Source: Prosopocoilus inquinatus (lineage: Eukaryota; Arthropoda; Insecta; Coleoptera; Lucanidae). Taken from it: a DNA stretch of 64,000 nucleotides. How positions within the stretch are numbered: position 1 is the stretch's first letter; each line of letters opens with the position of its first letter. Location: contig CM069874.1 in the NCBI GenBank assembly GCA_036172665.1, forward strand, positions 50,202,707 to 50,266,706, read 5' to 3'. The position numbers and the translations under genes are program-made. Under the pieces are notes generated by a model that saw only the letters and a list, made by a program, of their open reading frames with translations, was not told the DNA's origin and made no database searches. Positions 55,001 through 64,000 of this stretch are shown piece after piece.

Positions 55001-58000
55001 GAGGATGTCGGAATCTACATGCTGGCCCATTCTTGCAACTTCCCGTCTGGAAGAAGTAGCAGTCCACGGTTTTGCTGTTGCTGACTGTTGCCTGTGGGTG
55101 GTGGCTGCAGACTAGGACTTCAATTCCCGTTCTGTGGAAGATGACTTCCAGCATGCTTCGAATTACTCTCAAGTCTAGTCCGTCCAATCCGCAGCCCAAT
55201 TTGGGGATGGCTAACTTCATCTGGTGGTTCTCTATTAGCTGTCTCCTCAGGCTATATAGGGCTCTCCACATACTTTGATAATCAGGTTTACCGCTTGATG
55301 TCTTCTTAGTGACTAAATAATGCACGTGGCGCCTCCGATCTACCGTCGATTCGATGATCTGCAGACTCTTGCCTACCACGGGATGCTGTCTTCGGAGCTC
55401 CTCGATTTGGTCAAATTTCTTTCTAAACACCTTAGCGATTCCTTTGGACATTTTCAGGTCTTCTGGTACGCAGTGGGCCAGACTGTACTCCAGTGGCACT
55501 TTAAAGAGATCTTGTTGCTTCTCCGTGGTCACTGCAAACCGTGCCTTACTTCCTTCAGCGTGATGAGACATGAAGGTTTCGAAGTTCACTTCGGAAACTT
55601 GCGCCCCTTGTACTGCCCTTTCATCTGCTTCTCCATGGTAAGGGGCTATCCGGTTAAAGTGGATTACTTTGGGTTTGCCATGGGGGCCTTCTTTCTGCGG
55701 TAAACGACGTCGTTGATCCGTTTCATCACTTTGTAAGGACCTTCCCAAGAGGTCTACAGTTTTGGGGACAGGCCTCGACGTCTTTAGGGGGTTATAAAGC
55801 CAGACCAGTGTTCCAGGTTGGTATCCCCCGTGTTGAGCGTTGATATCATAGTGCTCCTTCATCCGATCGTTGTATATTGTGACGCACTTGGTTGTGGATG
55901 TCGTTCATTTTCCTGCGTAATTTGCTCACGTAATCTTCGTCGGCAGAGACTTCGCCAGGCTTCACACCAAACTTCAGGTCGCAGGGCAGTCTCGGCTCTC
56001 GCCCGAATACCACTTTCGCGGGAGTCTCCCCTGTTGTCTCATGAACGGACGAGCGGTATGCCATTAGAAACAGGGAAATGTACGTGTCCCAGTCCCTCTG
56101 ATGATCGGAATCGACCTTGGACAAATGTCGGTTGATGGTTCTATTGAACCTTTCCACCATTCCGTCCGACTGTGGGTGGAGTGCAGTTGTTCTAGTTTTT
56201 CGTTCGCCGAGCAGAGTACACACGTTCTTGAACAAGGCCGATTCAAAGTTCCTTCCTTGGTCTGAATGCAGTTCCATAGGTGCACCATACCGACTGATCC
56301 ATTCCCTGACAAGGACTTCCGCAATAGTGACTGCCTCTTGGTTAGGTAGGACGTAAGCTTCAACCCACTCGCTAAAGTAGTCCATTACCGCGACGATGTA
56401 CTTGTTTCCACCATTCGTTTCTGGAAACGGGCCGGCTACATCGATGGCAACTCTCTCAAAAGGACTTCCAACGTTGTACTGTCTCATGGGGGCCTTGCCT
56501 CGCCTGTGGGGACCGTTACTGGCTGCGCAGACTGCACACTTTCTGCACCAATCCTTCACGTCTTTCTTGCAGTTCACCCAGTAAAATCTTTCGCGCACCT
56601 TCTCCATAGTCTTCTTAATTCCCAGATGCCCTCCCGAAGTTCCATCATGAAGTTCCATCAGAACTTCTGGCACCCTATTCTTGGGGATTAGTAACTGTGT
56701 CTTCTGTTCCATGCCTTCCTGATTCTCTATGCTTCGTCTCAGAAGACTACAGAACACTATGGAGTCCCACTGCGCCCAGTATGGTTTTACGGACAGTGCA
56801 CATGGTGCTACCTCTTCCCAGGTAGGCCTCGCGTCCCTGCTTTTCCACTCTAGCACTAATTTCAAATCCGGGTCGTTCTCCTGGTCTCTTCGCAGTTCCT
56901 CGCCTTGCCATTTGTCGTCAACAATGGCTGTCCTCGCAGTCGTGGCTACTTTCTCGTCCAAACGACTACAGTGCTTACAGTCTTCGGTACAGGGTCTTCT
57001 CGACAAAGCATCGGCATTTCGATGGCTAGTTCCTGCCCGATGCTGAATTTCAAAATCGTACTCCTGAAGTCGTTCGATCCAACGTGCAACTTGCCCTTCT
57101 GGGTTCTTGAAACGGAGAAGCCATTTTAGAGCGGCATGGTCGGTTCTCAGCAGGAAGCGTCTACCATACCATTTGTAGAAATGTTCTATCGTTTTTACGA
57201 CGGCTAGCAATTCCCTTCTTGTGACGCAATAGTTTCGTTCGGGCTTTGATAGGACCTTACTGAAGTAGCCGATCACCTTCTCTTGCCCCTCTTGTATCTG
57301 AGAGAGTACTCCACCAATCCCAACGTTGCTAGCATCTGTGTCCACGACAAACTTGCCTTACGGGAGAGGATAACTCAAAATAGGAGCACTAATCAAGTAC
57401 TGCTTTAGTTGTTCAAAACCAATTTGACACTGCTGGTCCCATTCAAATGGACGACCTTCTTCAGTGAGTTTTGTCAACGGCTTAGCAATGTCTGCAAATC
57501 CAGGAACGTAGCGCCGATAGTAAGTGCACAGGCCAAGGAAACTCCTTATTTGGTGTTTATTTCTGGGAGTTGGCCAGTCTTTCACCTGAATCTTCACGGG
57601 TCCACGGCGATTCCATTTCCATTAACAATGTGCCCCAGGTAATTCACTTCCTTCTGGAACAGGTGACACTTCTTGAGGCTAAGCTTTAGTCCAGCTCCGC
57701 GAAGCCGCTGGAACACTCCTTCCAGGTTCCTCAGGTGGTCCTCGAACGTCTTAATTAAAGCTGTCAAAGACACGATTAAAGAATGTCTCAATCTTATTAC
57801 TAAACAGAATAAATTCAAGATTGATATGTCTAACCCCACTGTATCCAAATGTCCTTCCCAAAAATACACAAGGCAAGTAAATCGGTGAAACTAATCGTGT
57901 CCGGTATAAACTCGCCCACTTACTCTCTTTCCAAACGGTTGAATATCGAGCTCAATGCGCTTCCCAATCCTCAAGATAAATTTTCGGTAAAAAACTCAAT

Positions 58001-61000
58001 GGAGTTTATAAATAAGATTAAAAATATTACAAGAAGGGAAAATTATGGTCTCGTTTGATGTTCAGTCCTTATTTCCTAGTGTGCCCATACCTGAAACACT
58101 AACTTATTTGCGGGAACTACCGACAGTTAATAATGTAAATAAAGATAGATTGGAGTAATACGTCAGGCTCACGTCTCTTTGTATGTCTCAGAATTGTTTT
58201 CAAATAAATGGTGAGTATTTTGAATAAGTTCAAGAGACCGCAATGGGAAACTGTTTGTCACCATTTTTGGCCAATTTATTTATGAGTAATTTCGAAAATG
58301 ACGTAAGAGATAATGATCAGTATTTTCCAAGAATTTGGTTACGTTATGTGGATGACATTGTTGCTATTTTTGATACCATGAAGTGTAATCTGGAGAATTT
58401 TATAGAAAAATTGAATTCAAAATTTGAGTGTTAAATTTACATATGAAAAGGAAGAAAACGGTGCCATCCCCTTTTTAGACGTTCGTATAATTAGAAACAG
58501 CAAAAATGAATTAGAAATCGACATTTATCATAAAAATACAAATACAAGCCGGTTTATAATTAATGAATCTTACCATTCTGTACAACACAAACTCGCGGCT
58601 CTAAATTTTTTAGTAAATAGATTACTCTCTTTTCCACTTACTAAATCCCGATATGATAAAGAATTTAAATATATTAAAAATGTTGCGGTTCATAACGGTT
58701 ATACTCCCCAAATAGTAGATAATGTAATTGGGAAGATTAACCATAGGAAATAGGTCCCAAATTTTAGCACCTTAACGGCAACTTCATTTCTAGGAAAATT
58801 TGTTAAAATGCCTTTCGATCCGTTTTGTACCATAGGTTTATAAAATATAAAACATATTTTTAAACCCCAAAACTTACGATTAGGTTTTTCAACTAACAAT
58901 ACCATAAAGAATTTATTGGGAAATCCGAAAGATAAAGTTGATGTTGAACAGAAATCTGGAATTTATGAAATTAAGTGTAACGAATGTACTAGTAAATATA
59001 TTGGACAAACAAAAAGAAATATATTAACACGTTTTAAAGAATATTTAAGTCATTGCAGGTACAATAGGTTTCAGAAATCAAGTGTTGCACAACATGTTTA
59101 CAATACAGGACACAGTATAATTAAGGATAATTTAAAACTCATTAAGAAAGTTTCAAATAAGAGGGAATTAAATGTTTACGAAAGTATTTTTATTCGGAAA
59201 AATAAAAACAATTTAATGAATTCAGACAACGGACAAATACCTAGTTCCGTATTATTTGATTTACTCTAATTTGTAGGTTGTTATGTGACGGTTCATATTT
59301 AGTTATATATGATTATTATGATATTATGATTATCTTATTCTCCGAGATAAAATTTTCCTAAAGTGCTCTTAACTTGCGGTGTGTGGGTGGGATTTGCTCT
59401 CATCTGTAGGTTGTTTTTTGACGATTTATACCTAATATATATATTTTATTTTATTTTTCAGGATTTTTAGGTATCGAATAACAGGGAATTATATACTTCT
59501 TTATTCGTTAGAGTAAGAAGTTTTTTTCGGGTCTTTGAACTATTTATTTCCGTTTTTCCGTGTTGTTTGGTTAGCTCTTATTTGTAAGGTTTTTCTGACA
59601 GTTAATTTTAGATATTTACATATTAATTTATATTTACTTACATTTAGACATACTTATTTTGTAGGATGATTGATGATTAGATTGTTGTTAGTTTTTACAT
59701 TTTTATGATTTTATCAAGATGATTAGGTTGTTTTTAGATCTTTTTGAGTGCTTTTAAGTTGGTAGCATACTGAAGATGGCAGCTTAGCTGCCGAAATACG
59801 TATCTACAGATATAAGATGATTGTGGGCGGAGATTAATTTTCAATTATTTAAAAAAAATGAAAACAATTGAACATCCGGAAAACCTGATTGTCGTTTGTT
59901 TTCTCGAAAGTACCATAAAATCGAGGAGAAAAGATCCTAGAACTTTTCAAATTTAAGTTACTTCGTAAAAATACAAATAAGAAAGTTACAAGAAATGCGC
60001 TTGCAAACGTTTACAAAATACGAAGCAATCTTATCTAAAAATAGAATCTCAGAACGATATTATTTATTTAAAAATACAAAAGAGTATCGATGCATCAAGA
60101 ATTTTACACTTTATGGACGGAATATTTTAAAACGAATGCAAAGAAAGTGTCTTGAGCTGAAACACAAAGCTTGAAATCATTTAATGTTTTACGAATTGGA
60201 CTATTCCAGCAACGAAGACGATGGAAAAAGAAAATTGTTTTTATTGCAGTAAAAATTGACGAAATAAGTGCGACAAGAAGCGTTTTAAACACTCAAAGAA
60301 TCTCTTAGAGTTGTGCAATCGGAAGTGAAGGCGAGCCAAACTTAATATACAGGTTGTTTTCTGAAAAGCGGTTTTCACAGCGTAATAACGTGTTAATGCT
60401 GTTTCTTCCTTTCGTGAGCAAGTTAATAAACAAAGATAACAAAAATAAATGTTGCAAGTTGCAATCGTCCAAAAAATTGGGGATGGCCGGTGGTTACCTG
60501 TTATCAAATTAACTTTTCAGAGAGAGGGTGTAACGACGTTGGTCGGATCTACCTGTATCGCTCCATCTGTCAGAGCTAGAGTGCAACGATAAATGTCTGG
60601 ACTCAGTTGAGATGGTGGTGACGAGAAAAAGTAATTTTGTATAAACATGGAAATCTCGCGTGAAAATTTTCGTGCCATGATTTTTTACGATTTCAAATGT
60701 GGTCTAACGCCGAAACAATGCCTCGATCGGCTTCATTTGGTTTTTGGAGATGAAGCACCATCAAGGAGCAGTGTTTATAATTGGTTTTCCGAATTCCAGC
60801 GTGGACGTACCTCTCTCAGTGACGAATTTCATGAAGGTCGTCCATCAACATCTGTTGTTGCCACTAATGTAGATTCTGTGCGTGAAATGCTTGAGCGAGA
60901 TCGACATGTGACATACCGTGAGATTCAAGCATCCTTAAGCATTGACATGAAACCAATACACCAGATTTTGTATGATCATTTGAAAGTACGAAAGCTTTGC

Positions 61001-62801
61001 AGTCGTTGGATCCCACACAATTTAACAGAAGCGCAAAACAGGGTCGTGTCAAATGGTGCGAAGAAATGCTCAAGAAATTCAATGGAGGTCGTTCAAATTT
61101 AGTTTATACCATCGTTACTGGTGACGAAACGTGGATCTATTCGTACGAGCCAGAAAGTAAACAACAATCTACCGTTTGGGTATTTCAAAATGAACCAAAA
61201 CCAACAAAAGTTGTCCGTTCACGCAGTACTGACAGACATATAGCAACCCTGGTTTAGAGGATCGAAAAACCGTGAATGCTGATTGATATACTACAATTTG
61301 TTTGCCGGAAGTCATCGATCAAATAAGAAGAAACAATCGAAATCGACGAATAATTCTGCATCATGACAACGCCAGCTCTCACTGAGCCTGTCAAATAGTT
61401 GATTTTTGGTCCAAGAAAAATGTTGAATTAATGACCATATTCACCTGATTTATCACTTAATGATTTCTTTTTGTTCCCAAATATCAAAAATAAAATGCGT
61501 GTTGAGCGATTTTCGTTGGTTGAAGCAGCGGTTGAAACATTTCGGACACTGGTTTCTGAGGTACCATCTTTAGAGTGGAAAACGTGCTTTAGAAGTTGGT
61601 TCGAGCGTATGCAAAAGTGTATTGACGTCAAGGGCGACTACTTCGAAAAACAATGATACCATTTACCAAATTTTATATGCGTTTTTTCATACCGTTTCCA
61701 GAAACTTTTCCAGCAGCCCACGTATTATGTATTTGGTATCAACGTTCTGAAAAAGAAATGTTCTGTTGAACTCAGCTAAGAAACATATGAGTTTCTAATA
61801 AAAAAAATGAGTTACGACCTAACAAAAATTTCAAATGCTGAAAGAAAGTTAAAAAGTAACACGCAATCAAAGGAGTGATTTTCTCGAAACACTTGATCGC
61901 ATTAGATCGAAGTTTTCTAGATTGAAAAATAAAAAAGCTTTTTTTCGTTGTCATGGAAATCAAAATTATCAATTGATTCGTATTCGGACTTCCGTAGATT
62001 TTAAATATGTAAAAATATATACTGTGTTCCATTTAAAATAAGAAAGTTAATATCGCTTCCAGCGAAACCGGAAGTCCCATGAAAACTAGCAGCATGTCGA
62101 AAAATTCCATCTCTTGTTTAATTTATTGTCTCCAAAATTGAGGTTAACAGATTAATAAATAAAGATTCTAGAAGGGTGAGCACATGGCGTCGTACACCCG
62201 GTATATTTTTATGTAGCTACTAATTTTTTAGTTACTGCCGCACCAATATTATATCACAGGTAATTAAATTAAACATTATAACAAAATTAATTGCCCATTG
62301 ATTTTTTAAAACTTATTTTGATGTGTTATTAATTAGCGGTCAATTTGATCGTATTAATTCCAACTAATTCGATTATTTAGAACCCAACGTACAGAGACAT
62401 TCATGTCATAGCCGTTTGGTCAATAGTCATAGTCATCCAACAACATGAAGGCCAGAGGCTTATTGATGAGGTAATTGAGGTAGGTGCTTGGGTATACCAT
62501 ATCTACTTTTTTATACATTTCCAGAGCGACTCGCTTACTGAAGCCGTGTATAATTTGAATTGGTACGATGGTGATTTAGTATGTCAAAAAGAAGTTTTAT
62601 TTTTCCTAACTGTAGCTCAAAGGACTATGCAGATACAGTTTAGTGGATTCGGAATGCTGTCACACGCTATGGTGAAAGATGTGCGTAAAATGTACCGCTA
62701 AGACATTTATTGAAGTGCAATTTATGTTTTTATTCTTGCAGGTATTTTCGAAGGTGTTTTCATATTTGGTGATTATTCGAAATATCTACATAACCGATTA
62801 A
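52010..62801 (+). CDS. odorant receptor (7tm_6), intact, 381 aa
   Basis: Six exons join without a frame break: 52010-52205, 52260-52812, 52885-52984, 62381-62470, 62525-62671 and 62742-62801 (1146 bases with stop). The start MLAQEYPRGLY is chosen because the next upstream in-frame ATG lies in less protein-like sequence. Hydrophobic segments occupy about residues 42-62 and several stretches of exons 2-3. Conserved family positions: MWLPWES, EGQRLIDE, SLTEAVYNLNWYDGDLVCQKEVLFF, QFSGFGMLSHAM, VFSKVFSYLVII. The product would form an odour-gated channel with Orco in sensory neurons. Introns 1, 2, 4 and 5 are 54-72 bp; intron 3 is 9.4 kb of transposons. The ligand cannot be inferred. Confidence 0.9.
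53090..53178. mobile_element. MITE (same family as 14589-14712)
   Basis: TTTAAAGGGCTGTTATATTTTG and the inverse words TAACAGCCCG and TATAGAATTTAGC match the Elp3 intron-5 copy. It begins 105 bp after odorant receptor exon 3. Confidence 0.6.
53180..54605. other. gene-less intron sequence with a possible retroelement boundary
   Basis: At about 53545-53760 similar phrases recur (ATTTGG...CCCAGAACAAC, ATTTGGCACCCAAAATA), followed by a GC-richer stretch (CTGCGTCCCCAACTGGTTCG). This could be retroelement debris. At about 54570 there is a TACAGGTTGTTCATTTAATA end typical of MITEs. No gene is seen. Confidence 0.35.
54606..54944 (-). repeat. gypsy 3' LTR (only LTR left)
   Basis: 339 bp, TG...CA. The polyprotein stop codon (54912-54914) lies 33 bases inside it, so the reading frame runs into the LTR. 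The partner LTR would lie beyond the truncation and is absent. Confidence 0.7.
54912..55862 (-). CDS. gypsy Pol C-terminal segment: OARD1/TARG1-like macrodomain plus CCCH zinc finger
   Basis: 316 codons. Residues 1-75 are the end of integrase (YQPGTLVWLYNPL, KVIHFNRIAPYHG), with a short out-of-frame patch at about 35-55. Residues about 108-255 match the macrodomain of the ADP-ribosyl-glutamate hydrolase OARD1/TARG1: DSLAHC-like SLAHCVPEDLKM, SKGIAKVF, YLVTKK, MPRIGCGLD-like IPKLGCGLDGLD, and a final IEVLVCS strand. The two catalytic residues of that enzyme, Lys of ITKK and Asp of GCGLD, have counterparts at Lys186 and Asp227. Residues 268-286 form CX7CX5CX3H (C268, C276, C282, H286), an RNA-binding type of finger. 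The frame meets the upstream integrase frame with a one-base shift near 55850. The activity is inferred, not shown. Confidence 0.88.
   Translation of the reverse strand: MKEHYDINAQHGGYQPGTLVWLYNPLKTSRPVPKTVDLLGRSLQSDETDQRRRLPQKEGPHGKPKVIHFNRIAPYHGEADERAVQGAQVSEVNFETFMSHHAEGSKARFAVTTEKQQDLFKVPLEYSLAHCVPEDLKMSKGIAKVFRKKFDQIEELRRQHPVVGKSLQIIESTVDRRRHVHYLVTKKTSSGKPDYQSMWRALYSLRRQLIENHQMKLAIPKLGCGLDGLDLRVIRSMLEVIFHRTGIEVLVCSHHPQATVSNSKTVDCYFFQTGSCKNGPACRFRHPLSRLSPGTFRDETFLRRGQCGAPLSTTSH
55846..57345 (-). pseudogene. gypsy RNase H and integrase
   Basis: 499 codons from an Asp-rich RNase H start (DTDASNVGIGGVL), through RRELLAVVKTIEHFYKWYG, LRTDHAALKWL and ADALSRRP. A zinc-binding region follows (HLGIKKTMEKVRERFYW, CRKCAVCAASNG). 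The integrase core holds VAIDVAGPFP (Asp), HSDQGRNFES (Asp) and HPQSDGMVERFNRT (Glu), all present. It then runs to the frame change near 55850. A TAA just upstream (57358-57360) separates it from RT. Confidence 0.9.
57358..57756 (-). pseudogene. gypsy reverse transcriptase C-terminal part, truncated
   Basis: What is left is KTFEDHLRNLEGVF, LSLKKCHLFQKEVNYLGHIV, then after a one-base shift near 57594 the connection region VKDWPTPRN, IRSFLGLCTYYRRYVPGF. The catalytic YxDD should lie just upstream and is lost at the junction with PLE sequence (57757). Confidence 0.88.
57820..59269 (+). pseudogene. PLE reverse transcriptase and GIY-YIG endonuclease, decayed
   Basis: RT: PKIHKASKSVKLIVSGINSP (57858 on), LVSFDVQSLFPSVP (about 58050), motif B TAMGNCLSPFLANLFM (58237), catalytic LRYVDDIVAIF (about 58350), IPFLDVRI. 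One-base shifts or stops occur near 58055, 58158, 58225, 58430 and 58750. The GIY-YIG domain (58916-59269) is open: YEIKCNECTSKYIGQTKRNI, FKEYLSHCRYNRFQKSSVAQH, YESIFIRKNKNN. Confidence 0.85.
59758..59812 (+). ncRNA. hammerhead-like motif at PLE 3' end
   Basis: CUGAAGA at 59770-59776, one extra U, stem II GGCAGC/GCUGCC (59778-59783 with 59787-59792), GAAA 59793, stem III UAC/GUA (59797-59802), then UC at 59803-59804. Stem I is weak by eye. The extra base beside stem II is the same departure as in the other PLE here. Confidence 0.6.
59816..60646. other. gene-less intron stretch
   Basis: No reading frame of interest. A TATACAGGTTGTTTTCTGAAAA word at about 60347 resembles the outer end of a MITE. 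Nothing else is recognised. Confidence 0.4.
60647..61656 (+). pseudogene. mariner transposase, decayed
   Basis: The N-terminal part (60647-61102) carries the mariner helix-turn-helix: CLDRLHLVFGDEAPSRSSVYNWFSEFQRG. The catalytic part is split: TGDETWIYSYEPESKQQS (first Asp, about 61120), ILHHDNASSHTACQ (second Asp, about 61357, before a TGA) and YSPDLSLNDFFLFP (third Asp region, about 61440). Two frame changes and at least two stops make it dead. Its TIRs were not identified. It lies in intron 3 of the odorant receptor. Confidence 0.8.
61657..62380. other. gene-less intron stretch with a foldback-family fragment
   Basis: About 62020-62080 (CTGTGTTCCATTTAAAATAA, CGCTTCCAGCGAAACCGGAA) resembles the subterminal part of the element at 8396. 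The rest is A+T-rich with no recognised feature. Confidence 0.4.
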
Positions 62802-64000
62802 TGAGTCTCACACACATCACTTTGACTATAATAGTAGTAAAAAACGCACTATCTTGTTTAGCATTGTCACGAAATAATAAGGACCTGCACCATGTCATGA
62901 ACGAAAAAAAGGAATTAAAAGTTTAAACGCGGATAAAAAGAAAAGGTTCTGTTCATTTACGGAGGTTTATTAAAACACTTAACTTTCTTAAAATTAAGAT
63001 TGGATTTAATTGTTTTTCATGAATTCACGAAGCACATTGGTTCAAATTGAGTGTTACTTCCCGAAATATAATTATTCGTCGCAGAGTCACTCGCTTGCTT
63101 AGCAAAAGCGAACATAAAAATAATTGATATTTTATATTACCCTTAATGTACTTTAGCTCTTCATTCGAGGCCAACACTAACTCATTGTGACGTACTCATT
63201 TCTACTAATTTCCACTAATCACTCTCTAATAATGAATCTCTAATCCTGAATTATTACTGACTGAATCTTAATAACGATAATTAATAATTCATTTATAAAT
63301 TTTCCTTTTTAAACTATCCGTACAGGATGTGACAAAGAGCATTTTCTAAAAGTTTGGGTCCAAAAGTCGAGGTATCAGAACTGTCAGAAGCGTCTCGTTG
63401 AAAATAATTAAACAGCGAGCGCGTTAATTGTGAATGAAATATGCTGGTGCAGCTTTTCAAGTAAGTTCAACAACTTGAATTTCAATTATCAGCATGGAAT
63501 CCCTTCATTTAAACGTTAATTTTGGCTACGTTCCAAAGACCGACAAGGACTTTGATCTGCAAGCAAAACTCACGTTGGTAATTCATGTAGACAGTTGCCA
63601 GAGTAATTAAGCCTTAGTCGCTGTCTGTACTTGCGAAATGCTAACTAAACAATTTTGACAATTTAACCAAAGATACGTGTATTGAATTTTGTGTAAATCC
63701 AAAAGTAAAAACCAAATTTAGAAGTTAATTTTTTTAAACGTTACAGTATTAACTTCACAGTTGTTAAAAAAAATGCACAAATGTATTTATATAGCTGCAT
63801 CTGGAGTATATCCAATCAAGAACTGCACATACAATGAAAAGGTATTCTTGTGGTTAATGTACAACTTTATTTGTTTGTATTATTGAAAACATGGTAAATG
63901 AGTTATACAAACAAGTAAAACAAGAAACTTGACGGCAATTAAATCAATTTATGCAATTTGTCTTTTTATTTACAATTCCCATTTGCTCGTGTTTAACGAA
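62802..64000. other. intergenic, no recognised feature
   Basis: A+T-rich DNA after the odorant receptor stop. Nearby poly(A) words occur, but no open frame, no repeat pair and no odorant receptor exon signature (such as GQRL or YNLNWY) was found. Confidence 0.45.

Larger units (their letters stand above)
54606..57756 (-). mobile_element. 3' half of a Ty3/gypsy retrotransposon bearing a macrodomain
   Basis: The 3' LTR is 54606-54944 (339 bp; on the minus strand TGTGGCGCGCC...AACGTAACA), preceded by a purine tract (GAGAAGGGGGCAG). Upstream on the minus strand come the macrodomain/CCCH segment, integrase, RNase H and the end of the reverse transcriptase. The element stops at about 57756 in the RT palm, where PLE sequence starts. 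The 5' LTR, Gag, protease and most of RT are missing. Small indels and two stops lie between the blocks. Confidence 0.88.
57757..59815 (+). mobile_element. second Penelope-like element, 5'-truncated
   Basis: It continues from the gypsy break. Coding is for RT and GIY-YIG (next entry). The 3' part (59270-59815) is T-rich and non-coding and ends with a hammerhead-like motif. It belongs to a different PLE lineage from the one at 38 kb: the proteins share motifs but not close sequence. Whether the PLE truncated the gypsy or a later deletion joined them is not clear. Confidence 0.8.

Noticed and set aside
55072..57888. Plus-strand frames of 60-127 aa over the gypsy fragment
   Set aside because: Antisense shadows of integrase, RNase H and the macrodomain segment.
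62802..64000. A third odorant receptor
   Set aside because: No exon with receptor signatures or matching phases was found in either strand of the last 1.2 kb.

Overview
This window is nuclear DNA from an insect. The two best-supported host loci are (1) Elp3, the catalytic subunit of Elongator, and (2) two tandem odorant receptor genes of the insect-only 7tm_6 family. The sequence is A+T-rich and full of transposable elements. The order of insect cannot be fixed from what is here. Coordinates and alignments were read by eye, so edges of old repeats are approximate. Layout: 1-4503 is intergenic and holds terminal-inverted-repeat (TIR) elements. Elp3 runs on the + strand from 4504 to about 27526. 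Five of its eight introns are 54-127 bp. The other three (8.9, 6.5 and 5.4 kb) are packed with transposons, often one inside another: a Tc1 element inside a pogo/Tigger element, a MITE inside a mariner-like element, and a young copia inside a foldback element. From 27.6 to 33.7 kb the DNA is intergenic, with a hammerhead-ribozyme repeat resembling a retrozyme, a non-autonomous hAT element with an exact 8-bp target duplication, and a TGACGT-rich TIR element. An odorant receptor copy at 33.7-35.15 kb carries an in-frame stop. From 35.4 to 51.8 kb lie a Penelope-like element (PLE) with an inverted partial copy, foldback repeats, a Tc1/mariner-superfamily element in GC-rich DNA, and a decayed Ty3/gypsy element with intact LTRs and 5-bp target duplications. 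A second, intact odorant receptor of 381 codons spans 52010-62801. Its third intron (9.4 kb) contains the 3' half of another gypsy element, a second PLE with a hammerhead motif, and a dead mariner.

The most interesting object is the minus-strand gypsy fragment at 54606-57756. Downstream of its integrase the polyprotein continues into a macrodomain like OARD1/TARG1 ADP-ribosyl hydrolase, with the equivalents of both catalytic residues (Lys and Asp) kept, followed by a canonical CX7CX5CX3H zinc finger. This looks like capture of a host ADP-ribose hydrolase by a retrotransposon. The second system is at 28491-29241: hammerhead ribozymes in direct repeat exactly 312 bp apart, with all three stems and the cleavage site present, as expected for a small circular-RNA retrozyme. 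Hammerhead-like motifs also sit at the ends of both PLEs.

How the genes work together: Elp3 has no functional link to its neighbours. The two odorant receptors are tandem duplicates with matching exon phases and exon sizes (100 and 90 bp for exons 3 and 4). The gypsy element between them ends only about 250 bp upstream of the intact receptor's start codon, so its LTR is in a position to affect that receptor's expression.
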